DNA from: Hypsibius dujardini
Taxonomy: Eukaryota > Tardigrada > Eutardigrada > Parachela > Hypsibiidae
Reading direction: 5' to 3'
Length of the DNA stretch: 64,000 nt
Assembly (NCBI GenBank): GCA_001579985.1
Contig: LRSR01008967.1
Coordinates: forward strand, 1-64,000
The first letter of the stretch is position 1, and each line of letters opens with the position of its first letter. Under the pieces are notes generated by a model, which did no database searches, was not told where the DNA came from, and saw only the letters and a program-made list of their open reading frames with translations. The translations under genes were made by a program, and so were the position numbers. Of this stretch, positions 37,101 to 49,000 are shown in pieces.

Positions 37101-39907
37101 ATTATCCATTTTCAGCAGGGTTTATATATTTAAAAAACTTTTTAAAAAAATGTTTAAAAAACGCACTACCGCTGTTGCCAATAAAATTGAAAGGACTTTT
37201 GCAAATACGGAACGCTGATTAAATATTATAAAAATATATTATTCAAAGTCGGCACGCACGCGTTTGAGTTATAAAAAATATTTGCAAGTTCGTGTTGTTT
37301 CGGTTGAATCGCGAACGCAACAACAGCTCAACACAATAGGGTTCAAAAGGCGATTAAAGAGATACTGTACTGTACAGTACTAGCGGTCACGTATCACGAG
37401 GATGCGCACTGCAAATCCCATCCAACCAACAACCGCTAAACCGGAATGGCTTTCAACATTATTTCTCCATTTATCTATTTATCTTCATATCTTAATTTAA
37501 TAATAAGTTACACTTGCAGGTATAGGTGATGTATATCCTCAAGTCTAGTCCTCAAATCTAGACAGTTTGTCGTCAGCGTGAGAATATTCTACATATGTAT
37601 TTATTGTTATCGTCAGTTTTTGAGATTTATCACTTGCTTTCTCATCACTTCCGGGTTGGCAAGATAAAAAACATGAATCCAGCCGAAGGCCAAATATATT
37701 ATATATTAGTCATTGGGTGAAAGGGACTTTCCAGTTCTCTTTGCGGATTAATCAATCGCCTATACATTGTACATTTGGATGAAAGAGAGAAATTTCACAA
37801 GCACTCCCTAAATATCCTTAACTTTTGTTCTAAATACTTTAGTATGGAAATTGAAGGATTTCACTGTAATAAAGGGACCCTGGAATCTGGGTGGATCATG
37901 ATGGAAGTGTAAAATAAGTGTTAGGTTTGGCGGCCACGTGGCCAGCACGGTCCGTCCATTTTTAATAATAGTCCTAGTCACTTCTTCTTCTTCTTTTTCT
38001 TCTTCTGACAAAGCCGCCTTTCTTTGAGCTAAACTGGCAAGACAATTGTTATTAAACCTGCCGCTTCAGACAGTAAGTATGGAGAAAGGAATTATCCACG
38101 TTTAGATTTGAATAGGAAAGTAAGCCATAAAGGTGGTAACCTGTGAATGATATATAAATAAATGATAATATTAACGCGTTTGTGTGCCGGCCACCTGATG
38201 ATGAAGAGACAGAGGGTAAGGGTGGTGCATTGTGGCACTCACGCCCACCGAAGCGTGCGCACCTCCATGCACGGACACGACACAGGTACCGCCTTGTACC
38301 TTGTTGTACCACTGGTCATTCCACTATCACACAGGAAGTCACTGCCCATTAAAAATGGCAAAATACGCCGCCGATTAGAGGTTCTTTCCTTTCCTCTTGC
38401 CAGTCAATCAATGCCACAAGTTAACTAAGTACTCATACAGTACTATGAATTGGTAAACCACATGAAAATCTTTCTACCTGAGCTTAATCATTTAAAAGTT
38501 TATTTGACGCTACGGGAGCATTTGACTTACATTGAAGGTCCATTATGTCATCATAGTTATAACCAGAATACTAAATAATCCTTCAATTGATAACTTAATC
38601 GACGACATGGGGGCGCAAAAAGGGTCCTTAGTCCTCGAGATAAAGCAACAAGTGGCTGATCAATTCAGCAACACCAACGGAAAGCAAAGCAAAGGAAAGC
38701 AAAAATTCGGCGGAAAGTGGCCTCCTCTCTCTCTCTCCTTCAGGGGAATTATTTTTAACACACTCTGCTCTAAGTGTCAAAGAATATAATGAGAATAATG
38801 GATGCCCATAAAATTGGTCCATTCGAGCATGAAAAATGACCTGCTTTGTGAGGTTCGTCACTCTACAGCTAGACCCAAAAAACACTCTTATCTCCTTTCC
38901 CTCATTCACTGTTAGTATTTATTGCCATAAATCGGGCCTCCAAGTGCGAGAAACCAACTAAGAGAGACCGAGAGTGACCGACTCTTGTACAGTATGTCTT
39001 TATACGCCACAGTATGATACTGTATGCAAAGCTGCTGACTGACTGCACGTTTACAGTAGTAATTTAGTAGTATCGTACCAGTAGGAGCAACAAGTTGTTG
39101 ATATTATGCAATCGCTGGTTAATTTGCCTTGATGGAAGGTGAGGGAAGACTGCTGCCTATCACGAGGATAGATCTTCCTACCGGAAGACCCTTTCTACGA
39201 TACTGCGCAGTTTGCGACTCGATTAGGCAGTGTACATTGTACATTTCTCTTTGCTTTTAATTAATTAGCGCCCCTTTCAACGTCTTTTCTAAATTTCGAG
39301 GAAGCCGTCTCGAGTCTCCCCGCCGTGTCGTTGTCGTTGTCTTGATCTGATAACGGCAAGCGTCAACAACGTTCCTTTATATGTCTACAGTATTTGCACT
39401 TTTTTGACAAAAAGTGCAATCCGCGCAGCAAGTGATGAACCTTTCTGCAGACACCTCATCTACTGACAGTGGTGCATGATTTTGACCCACTGCGAAATTC
39501 GATATTGCATTGAGATAAAAATGCCAGCCTGATGGACTGAAAGAGAAAGTTATTCATATTCTCAAGCTATAGAATAGGGGGTGAATGTTGCCTTTTCCCC
39601 GAAAACGCCAAGAACCGAATCAGCTGCTGTTCACCTTCAGGTTCCATCCAGAGCTACTATTGATTTCACTCCATAATCACGTATACTACTCATGGTATGA
39701 TGATTATATACGTGTAGAATGAGCAAACGAAAATAAAACGCATTAACACGATACAAACCCCTCCAATTGAATTGATGAATAAGGCCCTTAATTATATCGA
39801 TGCATTTTAGAATGGTGTATGCCTTGGTGCGTGGGGAGTGCCATCTACTAGCTCATCTTACGTACCTTGATAAGGAAGTTCTCGTAGTATTCCTCATACA
39901 GGTCCAT
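31551..39907 (-). CDS. LIN-29/Rotund/Squeeze-type C2H2 zinc-finger factor
   Basis: A nuclear DNA-binding factor of the family that includes LIN-29, Rotund, Squeeze and vertebrate ZNF362/ZNF384, regulators of developmental timing and neuronal identity. Seven exons: 39907-39866, 35792-35661, 35330-35264, 35186-34948, 32908-32689, 32601-32284, 32086-31551, 517 residues. A short N-terminal peptide ([14 protein letters not shown]) is followed by Gln-, Gly- and His-rich regions. Six C2H2 fingers then lie at about residues 154-325, including [51 protein letters not shown] and [18 protein letters not shown]. The tail is Gly/Ser/His-rich and ends GGRY. Finger 1 is split by the exon 4/5 junction. The first coding exon lies 4 kb upstream of the rest; it is accepted because the phase and splice sites fit, but it is the least certain part. 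Confidence 0.93.
32143..32233. repeat. CAGG/CAGA tetranucleotide array
   Basis: Imperfect GGCA/GACA units in the intron between the last two exons of the LIN-29-like gene, ending in a cleaner ACAG run. Confidence 0.9.
34061..34131. repeat. TGTC microsatellite
   Basis: About ten perfect CTGT units followed by degenerate copies, in the 2-kb intron between exons 4 and 5 of the LIN-29-like gene. Confidence 0.95.
35793..39865. other. Large first intron of the LIN-29-like gene
   Basis: About 4.1 kb, far longer than typical introns in this window. No nested gene is recognised. AT-rich around 37-37.6 kb. Long first introns often hold enhancers, but none can be identified here. Confidence 0.45.
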
Positions 39908-42509
39908 CCTGCTATCCTTCCTTCTTTCTGTCGATCAGCACGTCTTTTTTCTTGATTTTCTCACTTTTCCGCAATTGAATCCAAGTCAGATTATCTCTAT
40001 AATTTAGAAAGGCATAAATTCAAGCCCGTTAATTGAGAGCTTTGCGTTTGCCTCACCTCAACTACAGGCAACTAATTCCTCATGTGTGTTCGCATATCTT
40101 CCACCAATGTCCGACACGTCCTTTTCCTCTGCCCGTGACAATGTTCATAAACATATCAGTGAAAGAAAGCTTTACCACAGAAAACATATTTGATGATAAA
40201 TTGTACCTAGTCCACTGCCATCAGGAAAGACCAAAGTTAGGCCTCTAAGAACGTCCGTTTGCAGCAATGTTATCGGTAGTATTATGAACTGAGTGTAATA
40301 AATCGTTGCTGTATTTCATCTGGTATGATCTGTTATAAGAAAATAATTAAACGTTTTTTAATTTCGTGGGAAGGCCGGTGACCAGCAAACGGTTACTTTG
40401 TACGGGTAGTTTCGTCCATCGTTAAGTTGGGCAACGACGACGGGAATCAGTTCGAGTTGGATAACTCTAGAACCACTCTACCGTCCCGTTTGATGGAAGT
40501 AGGGGCGGGCTAAACTCGACCGGCTTCGACAGCTAGCATCTGCGGCTCGCGACTGATCCCAACCTTACGCGACATCCCTTGATTTTGCAAACGTACTAGT
40601 ACAGTGTACGTCTTGCAATGAAAAAGGACCCGACGCAAGGAACAGATCGGAAGCTATTTCGCTGAGCCCACTGGACCGTTCGTATGCCGATTGAAACGAT
40701 ATCAATTCACTTTTATACTGGTAAAAATTCCTGCGTACACTTTTTTTAAATATAGATGACGAATAATCTATTACTTTTGGTGTGTGGATATCAGATCTTA
40801 GCTCCAGTAGGCTATTCTTTTTCTGTCAACTTTTGTAGCGTCTAGACCAGAAAGCAGTTAGGAATATTAAATTTGGGAATGCAGGCGCAGGCGAAGGATG
40901 GGGTTTACTCCATCCATCTCACCACTGAAATGCGGGCTCCTTGCATGCTAATTTGGAGGGACCAGAGGCACGCACATTACTAGTTATACTTGTAGTTAAA
41001 TGATTAAAGTGAAACCGAGGACCCTTAGGTGTCTGAGTAAATATGCACAGTTGTCTATGTCTGGTATTCACTCCTTCCGGGAGGCAGAGAAAGATGGGTC
41101 AACACAAAGTCCACAGCTACTACAAGAGCGGGCTTTTCAGTTGACCATACATACAGTACGGTATACCTCAATTAAGTCTAATCTACTCGTGCGAAAATCT
41201 GTTGGTCTTGGTCATGGGTCGGATACTACATTAAAACCTTCGAAATTTGTATCAGATATCCGTTTTATGATTGGAGTGTTTCATACGCCCACCATGTTTA
41301 GGCTTGTTACAGTCTTGTGGCGTACAACAACAGACAAAGTCAAGCCATTGAAAAAAGCCGAGCTGTATCCGGCGCAATACCCGGCCCATTCGGCCGGAAT
41401 AGTTGTATCCGATATCCGCGCTTTTTTCGCACGAGCTATTGGATGTGGTGCTCAATTTTGTCATTTTCTTTTCATACGTTGGGTTGCTTCCTAATATATT
41501 CTCTAGCAGATGGGTTTTGATGGATTCTATACTTTGCTATCTCCTGTTGTTCTAACTTAATAAATGACATGCTTCTCAAAATCACATTAAAAAAAGTTGG
41601 GAACGTTATTATTTTGAAAAATGTTCAATTTTAAGTGGCGATGTCGATAGCTCTACATCGTTTGCATTTTTTTGAGCAGTTTGAAATACCTACCAAATTG
41701 AGAGAGATTAAGTACATGATGTTCTTACCTCGGTGCTGTGCAGCGGTTTTGAGGTCGCCAAATTAAGAGGCCAGTAGAAGAGCAATCTGCTTGCTCGGCT
41801 GGGAAGGAGAGGCAGGAAACGGGAAAGGGAGCTGGTGCTTGTGCTTGCGTCTTCTTGTGGCGACTGCTGAGTGGAATGGGATGACATGGCTACAAGAGAA
41901 AAAATTCAATAATCTTTACCGCCGCTCACATAATAATAATATAAAGGCGATCGCGCGGAGACAGCTAGACTGCATGTATGTGGGAGCGCGAGAAAAAATA
42001 GCGTGTCTGGTAGATTATAGCGCTTGCGCTAAACGACTCTTGATGTGCTTTGCAGGAAAAGAAAAAATGGCTTGCAGACCAGTTACCGGTAATTAACGTG
42101 TAATAAAACAGAGGCTCCAATTTTCTATCCCGGCTGCTTTTTACTTACGTCCTTCCGCATTGACGGCTGACTAAAAAGTCCACGCACCAGAAAATGATGG
42201 ATTACCACCATATCGAATAAACTCGAATCAAATGCAAAGGCTGTAGAACATGAAGGCTTTACACGCTCATACATACAGTACATACATACATACATACATA
42301 CATATGTAGGAGGTCGCTGTAGCGTCTAATAAGGGAACACAACAGGAGAGATTTACACAAAAGCATTTCGGCATCGGCTTAGGCCCAGAGGACCGGGAAG
42401 AGACCGGCTGCTATGGCTCAACCATGCTTCCTTCTTCCCTCTTGTCAGCGACACTGCAGGATGGGATGGAGCAAAGTTCGACCAACAGGAGACCAACTTG
42501 CGGCTTATT
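39908..42509. other. Sparse intergenic region
   Basis: About 2.6 kb upstream of the LIN-29-like gene. It contains a CATA microsatellite at 42267-42304. The overlapping open frames around 41.0-41.5 kb on both strands show no family resemblance. Confidence 0.4.
42267..42304. repeat. ACAT/CATA microsatellite
   Basis: Tandem ACAT units, about eight copies, with one interruption. Confidence 0.9.
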
Positions 42510-42816
42510 GGGCCACTTGACTTTCCTGTACCCTGGAATGGGCCACCCTGGAATCAGAACTTCCAGACAGGTTTTAGCTATCATCAAGGTCCTAAACGAC
42601 AGAAAATATATGATAACTCCTGTGGAACGCGTATGAGATATGAAGAAAGGTTATGAAAACATGTTTAAGAAACGAAATGATTGGACAGTTGTAAAAAACT
42701 CACTATAGAGGTCGCTGACTATGCAGTAACTCATCTGTTTTAGATTAATTTTTGACAAAGCGCCCCCTGCCACCCGGTGGTCCATTCCAGGGTACGGAAA
42801 GTCAAGTGGTCCATTC
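42510..42816. mobile_element. Inverted-repeat element with GGAATGG(A/G)CCAC motif
   Basis: Left arm 42510-42552 (GGCCACTTGACTTTCC, then TACCCTGGAATGGGCCACC) recurs inverted at about 42772-42816, nearly identical over some 43 bp. The motif TGGAATGG(A/G)CCAC is repeated within the arms. The right copy extends further outward than the left, so the true ends and target duplication are unclear. There is no coding sequence between the arms. A MITE or a remnant of one is the likely explanation. Confidence 0.6.
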
Positions 42817-45800
42817 CAAGGCCCTTCCCTCATTACACCTCTCGCTCTCCTCATAACTTGCCACGAAAATGTACCGGCTGTTGACGCATACCATGCTACT
42901 TGTTACACTACCGAACTAGAGAGCGTACTGTAGATCGCTGTGTAAAAAGGAGGCTAATGAAATCAGAAAATAATGCTATCAGATGTTTGGCTGGATGCCT
43001 AGTCGTCGAGAAGTTCTCATTCTCTTCGATATGGCAGTTAAAAAAATCGTTTCTATTTGCCTTAAAGCGAATAACAGAGGGAGATATATTTTAAAAGAAA
43101 GGGATTACTAATTGTCCCTATAAAAGCAACCAAAAGCACTTAATGTATCTTCATATACTGTACGGTAACGTAAGTATGAGACCGCTCGATGCATCTTGCA
43201 TCACCGGAATGCCAAATTAAAGCGTCAAGTGACCTTTTTAACGGAAAGAGATTTCTCCACTAACCTCCCCCTGAGCTTTCTGTCATTTTTAGCGTTCGGC
43301 GAACGAAAAAACATTCAATTGTGATTGGTAAAATCAACATAGAAACATAGTTGCATTTTTGTTATCAACTGACGTAAGAACTAATAACATTCTTTGAAAA
43401 AATCTGGTCTGGTACAAACACGTACGAAGGAAGAAAGTTTATAGAAAAGTTTTGCAATAAAGTCCTGCAGAAGATAATATATTATTAAGCAATTATAAGG
43501 AGAACTGTACCGGTATATGGTATTTTAATTTCAAGAAAATATCAACTAGTTAATAAAAAGGTACGGTAACATGACATAAGGTGGTGCACATTTTATTTGA
43601 CAGTTTTCTGCATGTGTCATTTTGGGTTATTTCTTAGGCAAGCCCAAGGATCGAGAGCGGATTTGTGCGGCAAGTCCGCGGCTGCGGGACGTCTCCACCG
43701 GGATTCGGTTCCGTCATGAGGTTGCGCGTCCTCAGGGCTTCGTCTGTTCCTTAGAGCAACACAACTGACGGAGGGATGGATGTCACTCTCTGTAGGGATT
43801 CATTATTCAATCAGAAAGGAGTCAGCAGACGTCGGATTCACGCACGTAAGCTTGTTCAACGTATTTCTCCCCTTTTCCTCTTTTTCCTTCTCGACATCCT
43901 ACAGACGGTCGATCGGTCTTTCGATCGATTGTCTGGAAGGAAAAAAACAGCAACAGACGGCTGGAACTACTGTACTACTGTACTAGGATACTTCCTGGAA
44001 TCGCGTCTATATTATTCTATAGACTAGGGAGACCGGCAACTGAGACTGCGACTGCTTTTTCGCTCCTCCGGTAATCATTCCATCATCTTCGTCTTAAGGC
44101 TTGTTCAACCCCAAATTGCCAAAAATTGGAATTAAAATACAGTCCAACCAAGAATTTGTTCATTTCAACTCCGCTTCGGACTATATAGATTTGTTTATAG
44201 TTAAACAGTTAGTCAGTGAAAGAATAGTGATAAGATAATTAGACATTTTCCGCGAAATGATCCTTTAATTTCTCTGGAGTGGCAAACCGGCGAACCGTTC
44301 CGTCCCGTCCGTCCGTCTTCCATAACTTTTCTACAGCAGGCAGCAGCAATTGATGGAATTTTGTAAGAGAATGTTTTTGTCTGGTCCAGGGATGGAATGA
44401 TTCTCGCTGGCTCCTTGCGTTTATCCATCGAGGAACCGGGGGCATGTATACAAATTGACAAAAAGAGCAAACTGCAATAGTAGTGCCGGTGGAAGGGAGG
44501 GTGAGAGTAAAACCCTTATTCCGTGTGTCACATTCACATCCTCTCGAGACTTGCCTTCCCTTTGCCTTGTCTTAGTTTGCTGTAAAGATAGACCCGTCAT
44601 TCACCTTACTCCAGGTAAACAATTAATTAACCGCATCACTAAACTCTGTGTTATATATTTGAGGCCGACTTGCGCCGCTTTGTCAGCTTAAATATTAAAA
44701 GTGGCCCGAGTGGGTGAAAAAAAGGATGCAACACTCTCAAGTGGCCGCCGGCTTTGGTGCATCCTGCAAACAAGGGTGCCGCTATGTCGTGGTGGAAACT
44801 AAACTGCTCAGCGACTGCGACTGAAAAGAGGCAAATTAGGCGTTCATTGATGAGTATTTGCGTCAGGACTTTAGACAATATATATATATATCCTTGGTTT
44901 GCTCTTTCGGACGCAACGGGAACGGGATCTTCCTTCCTCCCTATAATAAGATGGCGGCTTCGTGTTTCCTGTCTGTTGGCTTCGTGGGTCTGGAGAGACG
45001 TTAACTGTCATGCATATACGGACAGATGTTACTAGTCATATCGGTGGCAAATTGGGCAAATTAACTGAAAGGAGACCGCGTTAAGGCATGTGCAGTAGAG
45101 TGAGTACAGTAGAGGAGAAAGAAAGAGGAGGTCGCCTTTCTTTGGTCCCTCGACCAGCTGACAAATTTCTAGAGTCTGGGGGTGAACCCTCTTAAATACA
45201 GTATATGGAGGTAAAGAGAATGTTCGGGCATTACTACATATACTGGTACGTGGAAGCCTGTTTAATTGTCCTACTTCCTTCATTTACTTCTTGAGTTTGG
45301 GCGGACTAACCGTCAGCATTTCTTTCATCTATGAGATGGATGAGGCAATGAAGGGTCGATCAAATTTGCAAGATCCCAACTGAGACGGCTAAAAAGCATG
45401 TCTTGAGACGTACATACATTTGCAATAGCAGTATTTAAGTGATCTCATAACAAACCAAATATGAAGCACGAATTCAAGTTATTTCTTATTTGAGTATTGG
45501 ACTAAACAAAAATCTATTGCTTTCTGCGTGCTCGTATACTGATATGTGATATACCAACTGTCGCCGATAGGCCTCCACCAATCACACATACAGTGTGACA
45601 AGAAGTCGCATAGATCGTTCGGCTTATGGCAAATGGAGTCACACCCTTTTTTTCACCATAAAATTGTACGTTAACCATCTTATTCTATGATATGGAATAT
45701 CTCACAAACATTTTGCTTTTCCTGGGATCTCTCAGCTGTCAGTAATAATATTGAATAATACCAGTCGGCTGCTGGCCTTATTGGTCACAAAACTCAAATT

Positions 45801-46013
45801 GTTGGGGTGACGTCTTGGACATAGTGCCCAAATAGCGTCTCGACAATCCAACAATCCTTTCAATCCCCAATCGACTAACTTTCTGCAGACTACGTCTAAC
45901 AATGCGTCTATATGGCCGAAGAAAGGGGGTGCTGTCGTGCTCTTGTCAACCATGTGAAGGTTTTCACTGTGATCATAAACGCTGAAAGTATTTAACAAGG
46001 ATAGAAAACAGTT
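42817..46013. other. Sparse region, 3' flank of the Trachealess-like gene
   Basis: About 3.2 kb. Apart from the candidate exon at 44239-44471 nothing coding is recognised. The right-hand end should contain the Trachealess-like 3' UTR, and an open frame at 45732-45998 on that strand falls there. Confidence 0.35.
44239..44471 (-). CDS. Candidate terminal exon of an unidentified gene
   Basis: An acceptor-like TATTGCAG just before 44471 is followed by an open frame ending at 44239. The 76 residues have protein-like composition, with several Trp and basic residues (PPVPRWINARSQRE, KFHQLLLPAVEKLW) and end HFAENV. I recognise no family and found no upstream exon, so this could be a fragment or chance. 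Confidence 0.25.
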
Positions 46014-49000
46014 TCACCTCTTGAGCTTATTAGAACGATCTGCGTGATGACGTTTCGATTGGGGCGAAGAATGTCTTGACTTTTTCCCGTCACTCTTGCC
46101 AGATGGAAGAGGAGATTTAGGCTCTTTCATCAGCGATGGATTCATGTCAAGACTACCGTCAGAAGGAACATTGGTAGCGATGAAATTGGACCGGATTCTC
46201 TTGTCCGTGATTGGAGGTTGTGATTGGGGCGGAAAGAGGTCCTTGTTGGGTAGTCTTCGTTTCTCAACCTTCCCAGAGATGATTGCGGCCCTAGCATTTG
46301 CATCTGAAGCAGGACCGACCGGCGGTTTGGAAGACAGGATCCCGCACAGGTCGCTCTCGTGTTGCACATTACTGCAAACGTATCCTTATCCTTACTTTCA
46401 ACAAATCCTTTGTTATTACTGTTAGTAATTTCCTTACCTTATGAGTGTGTGAACAGTGACGATACACTGATCATGGGGCGTCTTGCTGGCCGCCATTAAA
46501 TGAGCGCACGTCTAATCGCAGTTAACATAATGATCTTTCAGGCGAGCGAAAGACGAATTACGATTGGTTGTTGCTACTGTTACCGTACCTGCACCCAGTG
46601 GTAGCCACCCTTTGAACCCATGATGCGATAGTAAGAGCTCATTGTCTGACCCTTTCGCAAAACTAGATAGAAAATTCAATTGGTTAGTCCTACGATTACG
46701 GTAAACTGTTGTTCGGCTTGGACATGAAATGAAATGACTTACCGTCACGATGCAATTCACAGACAAGGTCGTGGTCAGCCCCGTAGGTTAAATTGTAATA
46801 GCTGGCATCGACCACTCGCTCAGGAGAATATTCCAAAAGCTCCTCAATCCTAAAGGGCCCAAGAAACGGACCTTATTCAGATGATGTAACAATTCGTCTT
46901 TCTCGGGAACAAATTTACTTGGGATCACATGATAGCACTTTGAAGTCTAAAGCCAACTGAAATAACCAAAACAGTATCACAATTTGGTCTAGCCGTACAT
47001 TTTAAGAACCTTCATGATGGTAGAGCTGTGAACACTAACCTTCATGGTAAAGCTTGACTTGTCCACTCGGAGTTCATTCATATTCAGCGATGGAAGAGCA
47101 GTGGCGCACATTGTGAAACCATAGTTCGTCAAGGTTGACCTATCTGAGGTAGAGTGCTCGGAGGAAGAAGGGTTCCCGACCCTCGCATTCCACTGGAGAG
47201 ACAAAACCTGTGCAACCAATCAACATGAACGGCATCATCTCTGCAAACAATGGCAAATGGGTAGAGTATCTTACCCGATAACCAGAGTACTTCATTTGGA
47301 CGCCGCGCTTCGTCAGCGTCGACCGGAAGCGGACGCAGTAGTTGGTCTTAACTTTATGCAAACACAATTTCCATCCCGCCGAGGTGAAAGGAAGCTTACT
47401 AACTGAAAATTACCACGTGAAAATTAAAGAAAATTTTTTTCCCTTCCAGGATTGAGAGTGAGAAGATATTGTACTCTTACCAATGCTGGTGTTTCCGAAA
47501 GGTCGATCAGCTCGCATGGAAAGGGGACCGATGAACATTCCATCTTCCGAATCAGAAGATGGCTCCTGACTGGGCAATCTTGTTGGCGGATCGACATCTT
47601 GGAAGATTACGGCCGGGTCCCAAGGAATATTTAACGCCTCGGCCAGTTCCATCCGGTCCTCTGAGCGAAAGAACACAAAGAAAGGTTAATGTCATTCAGT
47701 GTCGGATTCAGTCGAATAGAACGCGAACCTTCATGGACGTATTCAAATAAACTGCTTCCGGTCAGTTCAACCTACCGAAAAACTTGCCAGAGCAGTCAGA
47801 TAAAATTGAGACAGGCCTGGTTTTTTTAATTTTACTTGTGAAAGTCCCAAGTAGACGGAGACGGTCTCGGAAATGTAAAGAATATGGCCTTCCGCCGAGA
47901 GCGCCACCACAAACCCATCATGTGCCTGAAAAACATGATTCAGTATTAATGTCTACTTTATCGGAACTATTCGTTTTTGGATTAGTAAAAAAGAGTACTT
48001 GTAAAACATGAGAGCCAAAATTAATCTCCACCGACTCTCGTGACGATACTGGGACAGGCAGCCGTTTTTCTAGTAAAAGAAAGAAGACAATGTTATAAAT
48101 AAATTTTAACATAAATTGGCGTGAATTTTATAGAAACTAGCCAGTTACACTTTTTTCCATTTATTCAGAAATCGAGTGTAACCGACGTTCGGTGACAAAT
48201 TATAGAAAACGAGCTATCCAGCTGATAATCAGGAGAAAACATTCCTCTATCATTTAGCGTTTAAAAAAAGGAAAAATATTGAACGGTTTTCTCGGAAACT
48301 AAGTTAGCACAGAGGGCACTTTTCTCCAGCACGCTTGCGCAATGCATTGCGCAGTACATTGCGCAGTACACAACGTTCTGCAACTGGAAACTGGTCAAAA
48401 TAAATTTTATTAAGCTGTTCCCTGATGTGGTTCTGCCACCTGAATTGACGAAAAGCAGAAGAGAATATCTTGACAAGCAGATTGTGATGCCCGTAAAAGA
48501 GGATAAACGCGCTGAATTTTGATAGTTATACAAGATTCTGCTACCATTGGATCTTCGTAGACAGCGGATGTGGAAATTTCTTTCTCACATATGTCAATAG
48601 ATTAACTTGGTCCTTTATACTTTGTATCATTCTTTTCATTTGCTGGTTTCAAGTACTTTCAATTTTTTTTCAGACGGCCGTTACGTTCGTTACAATTTTT
48701 TTTGTAGCATCGGTTACGCCCGATTCTGAGACAGATACCATACCGATTGAGTAAAAAGCAACGTTTTTTTGTTCACAGCAGTGTTTATCGTTGTAATAAA
48801 TAAACATTTTGATTTTCGGATCAATGGGAGCAAAATTATCGATATCTAAAGGCTGAAATCTTTCCAAGTTTTTTTCTCGAAAAGTCGTTTTTGGTCTTGT
48901 GCTTGGTTATTATCCCGTTACTTCGTTACTTCCAGTCCGAATCGTGCATAAACCAAGCATTCAAAATGTTGGTCATTCACCCCTCTGTCAGAAAATAGTG

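Noticed and set aside
41000-41494. 164-codon plus-strand frame overlapping a 70-codon minus-strand frame
   Set aside because: Neither strand shows domain-like sequence or neighbouring exons; length alone is not evidence.
43620-43760. GC-rich segment with a box-B-like GGTTCCG considered as a tRNA gene
   Set aside because: No box A at the right distance and no cloverleaf could be drawn.
45732-45998. Minus-strand frame after the Trachealess-like stop
   Set aside because: Falls in the probable 3' UTR and has no family resemblance.
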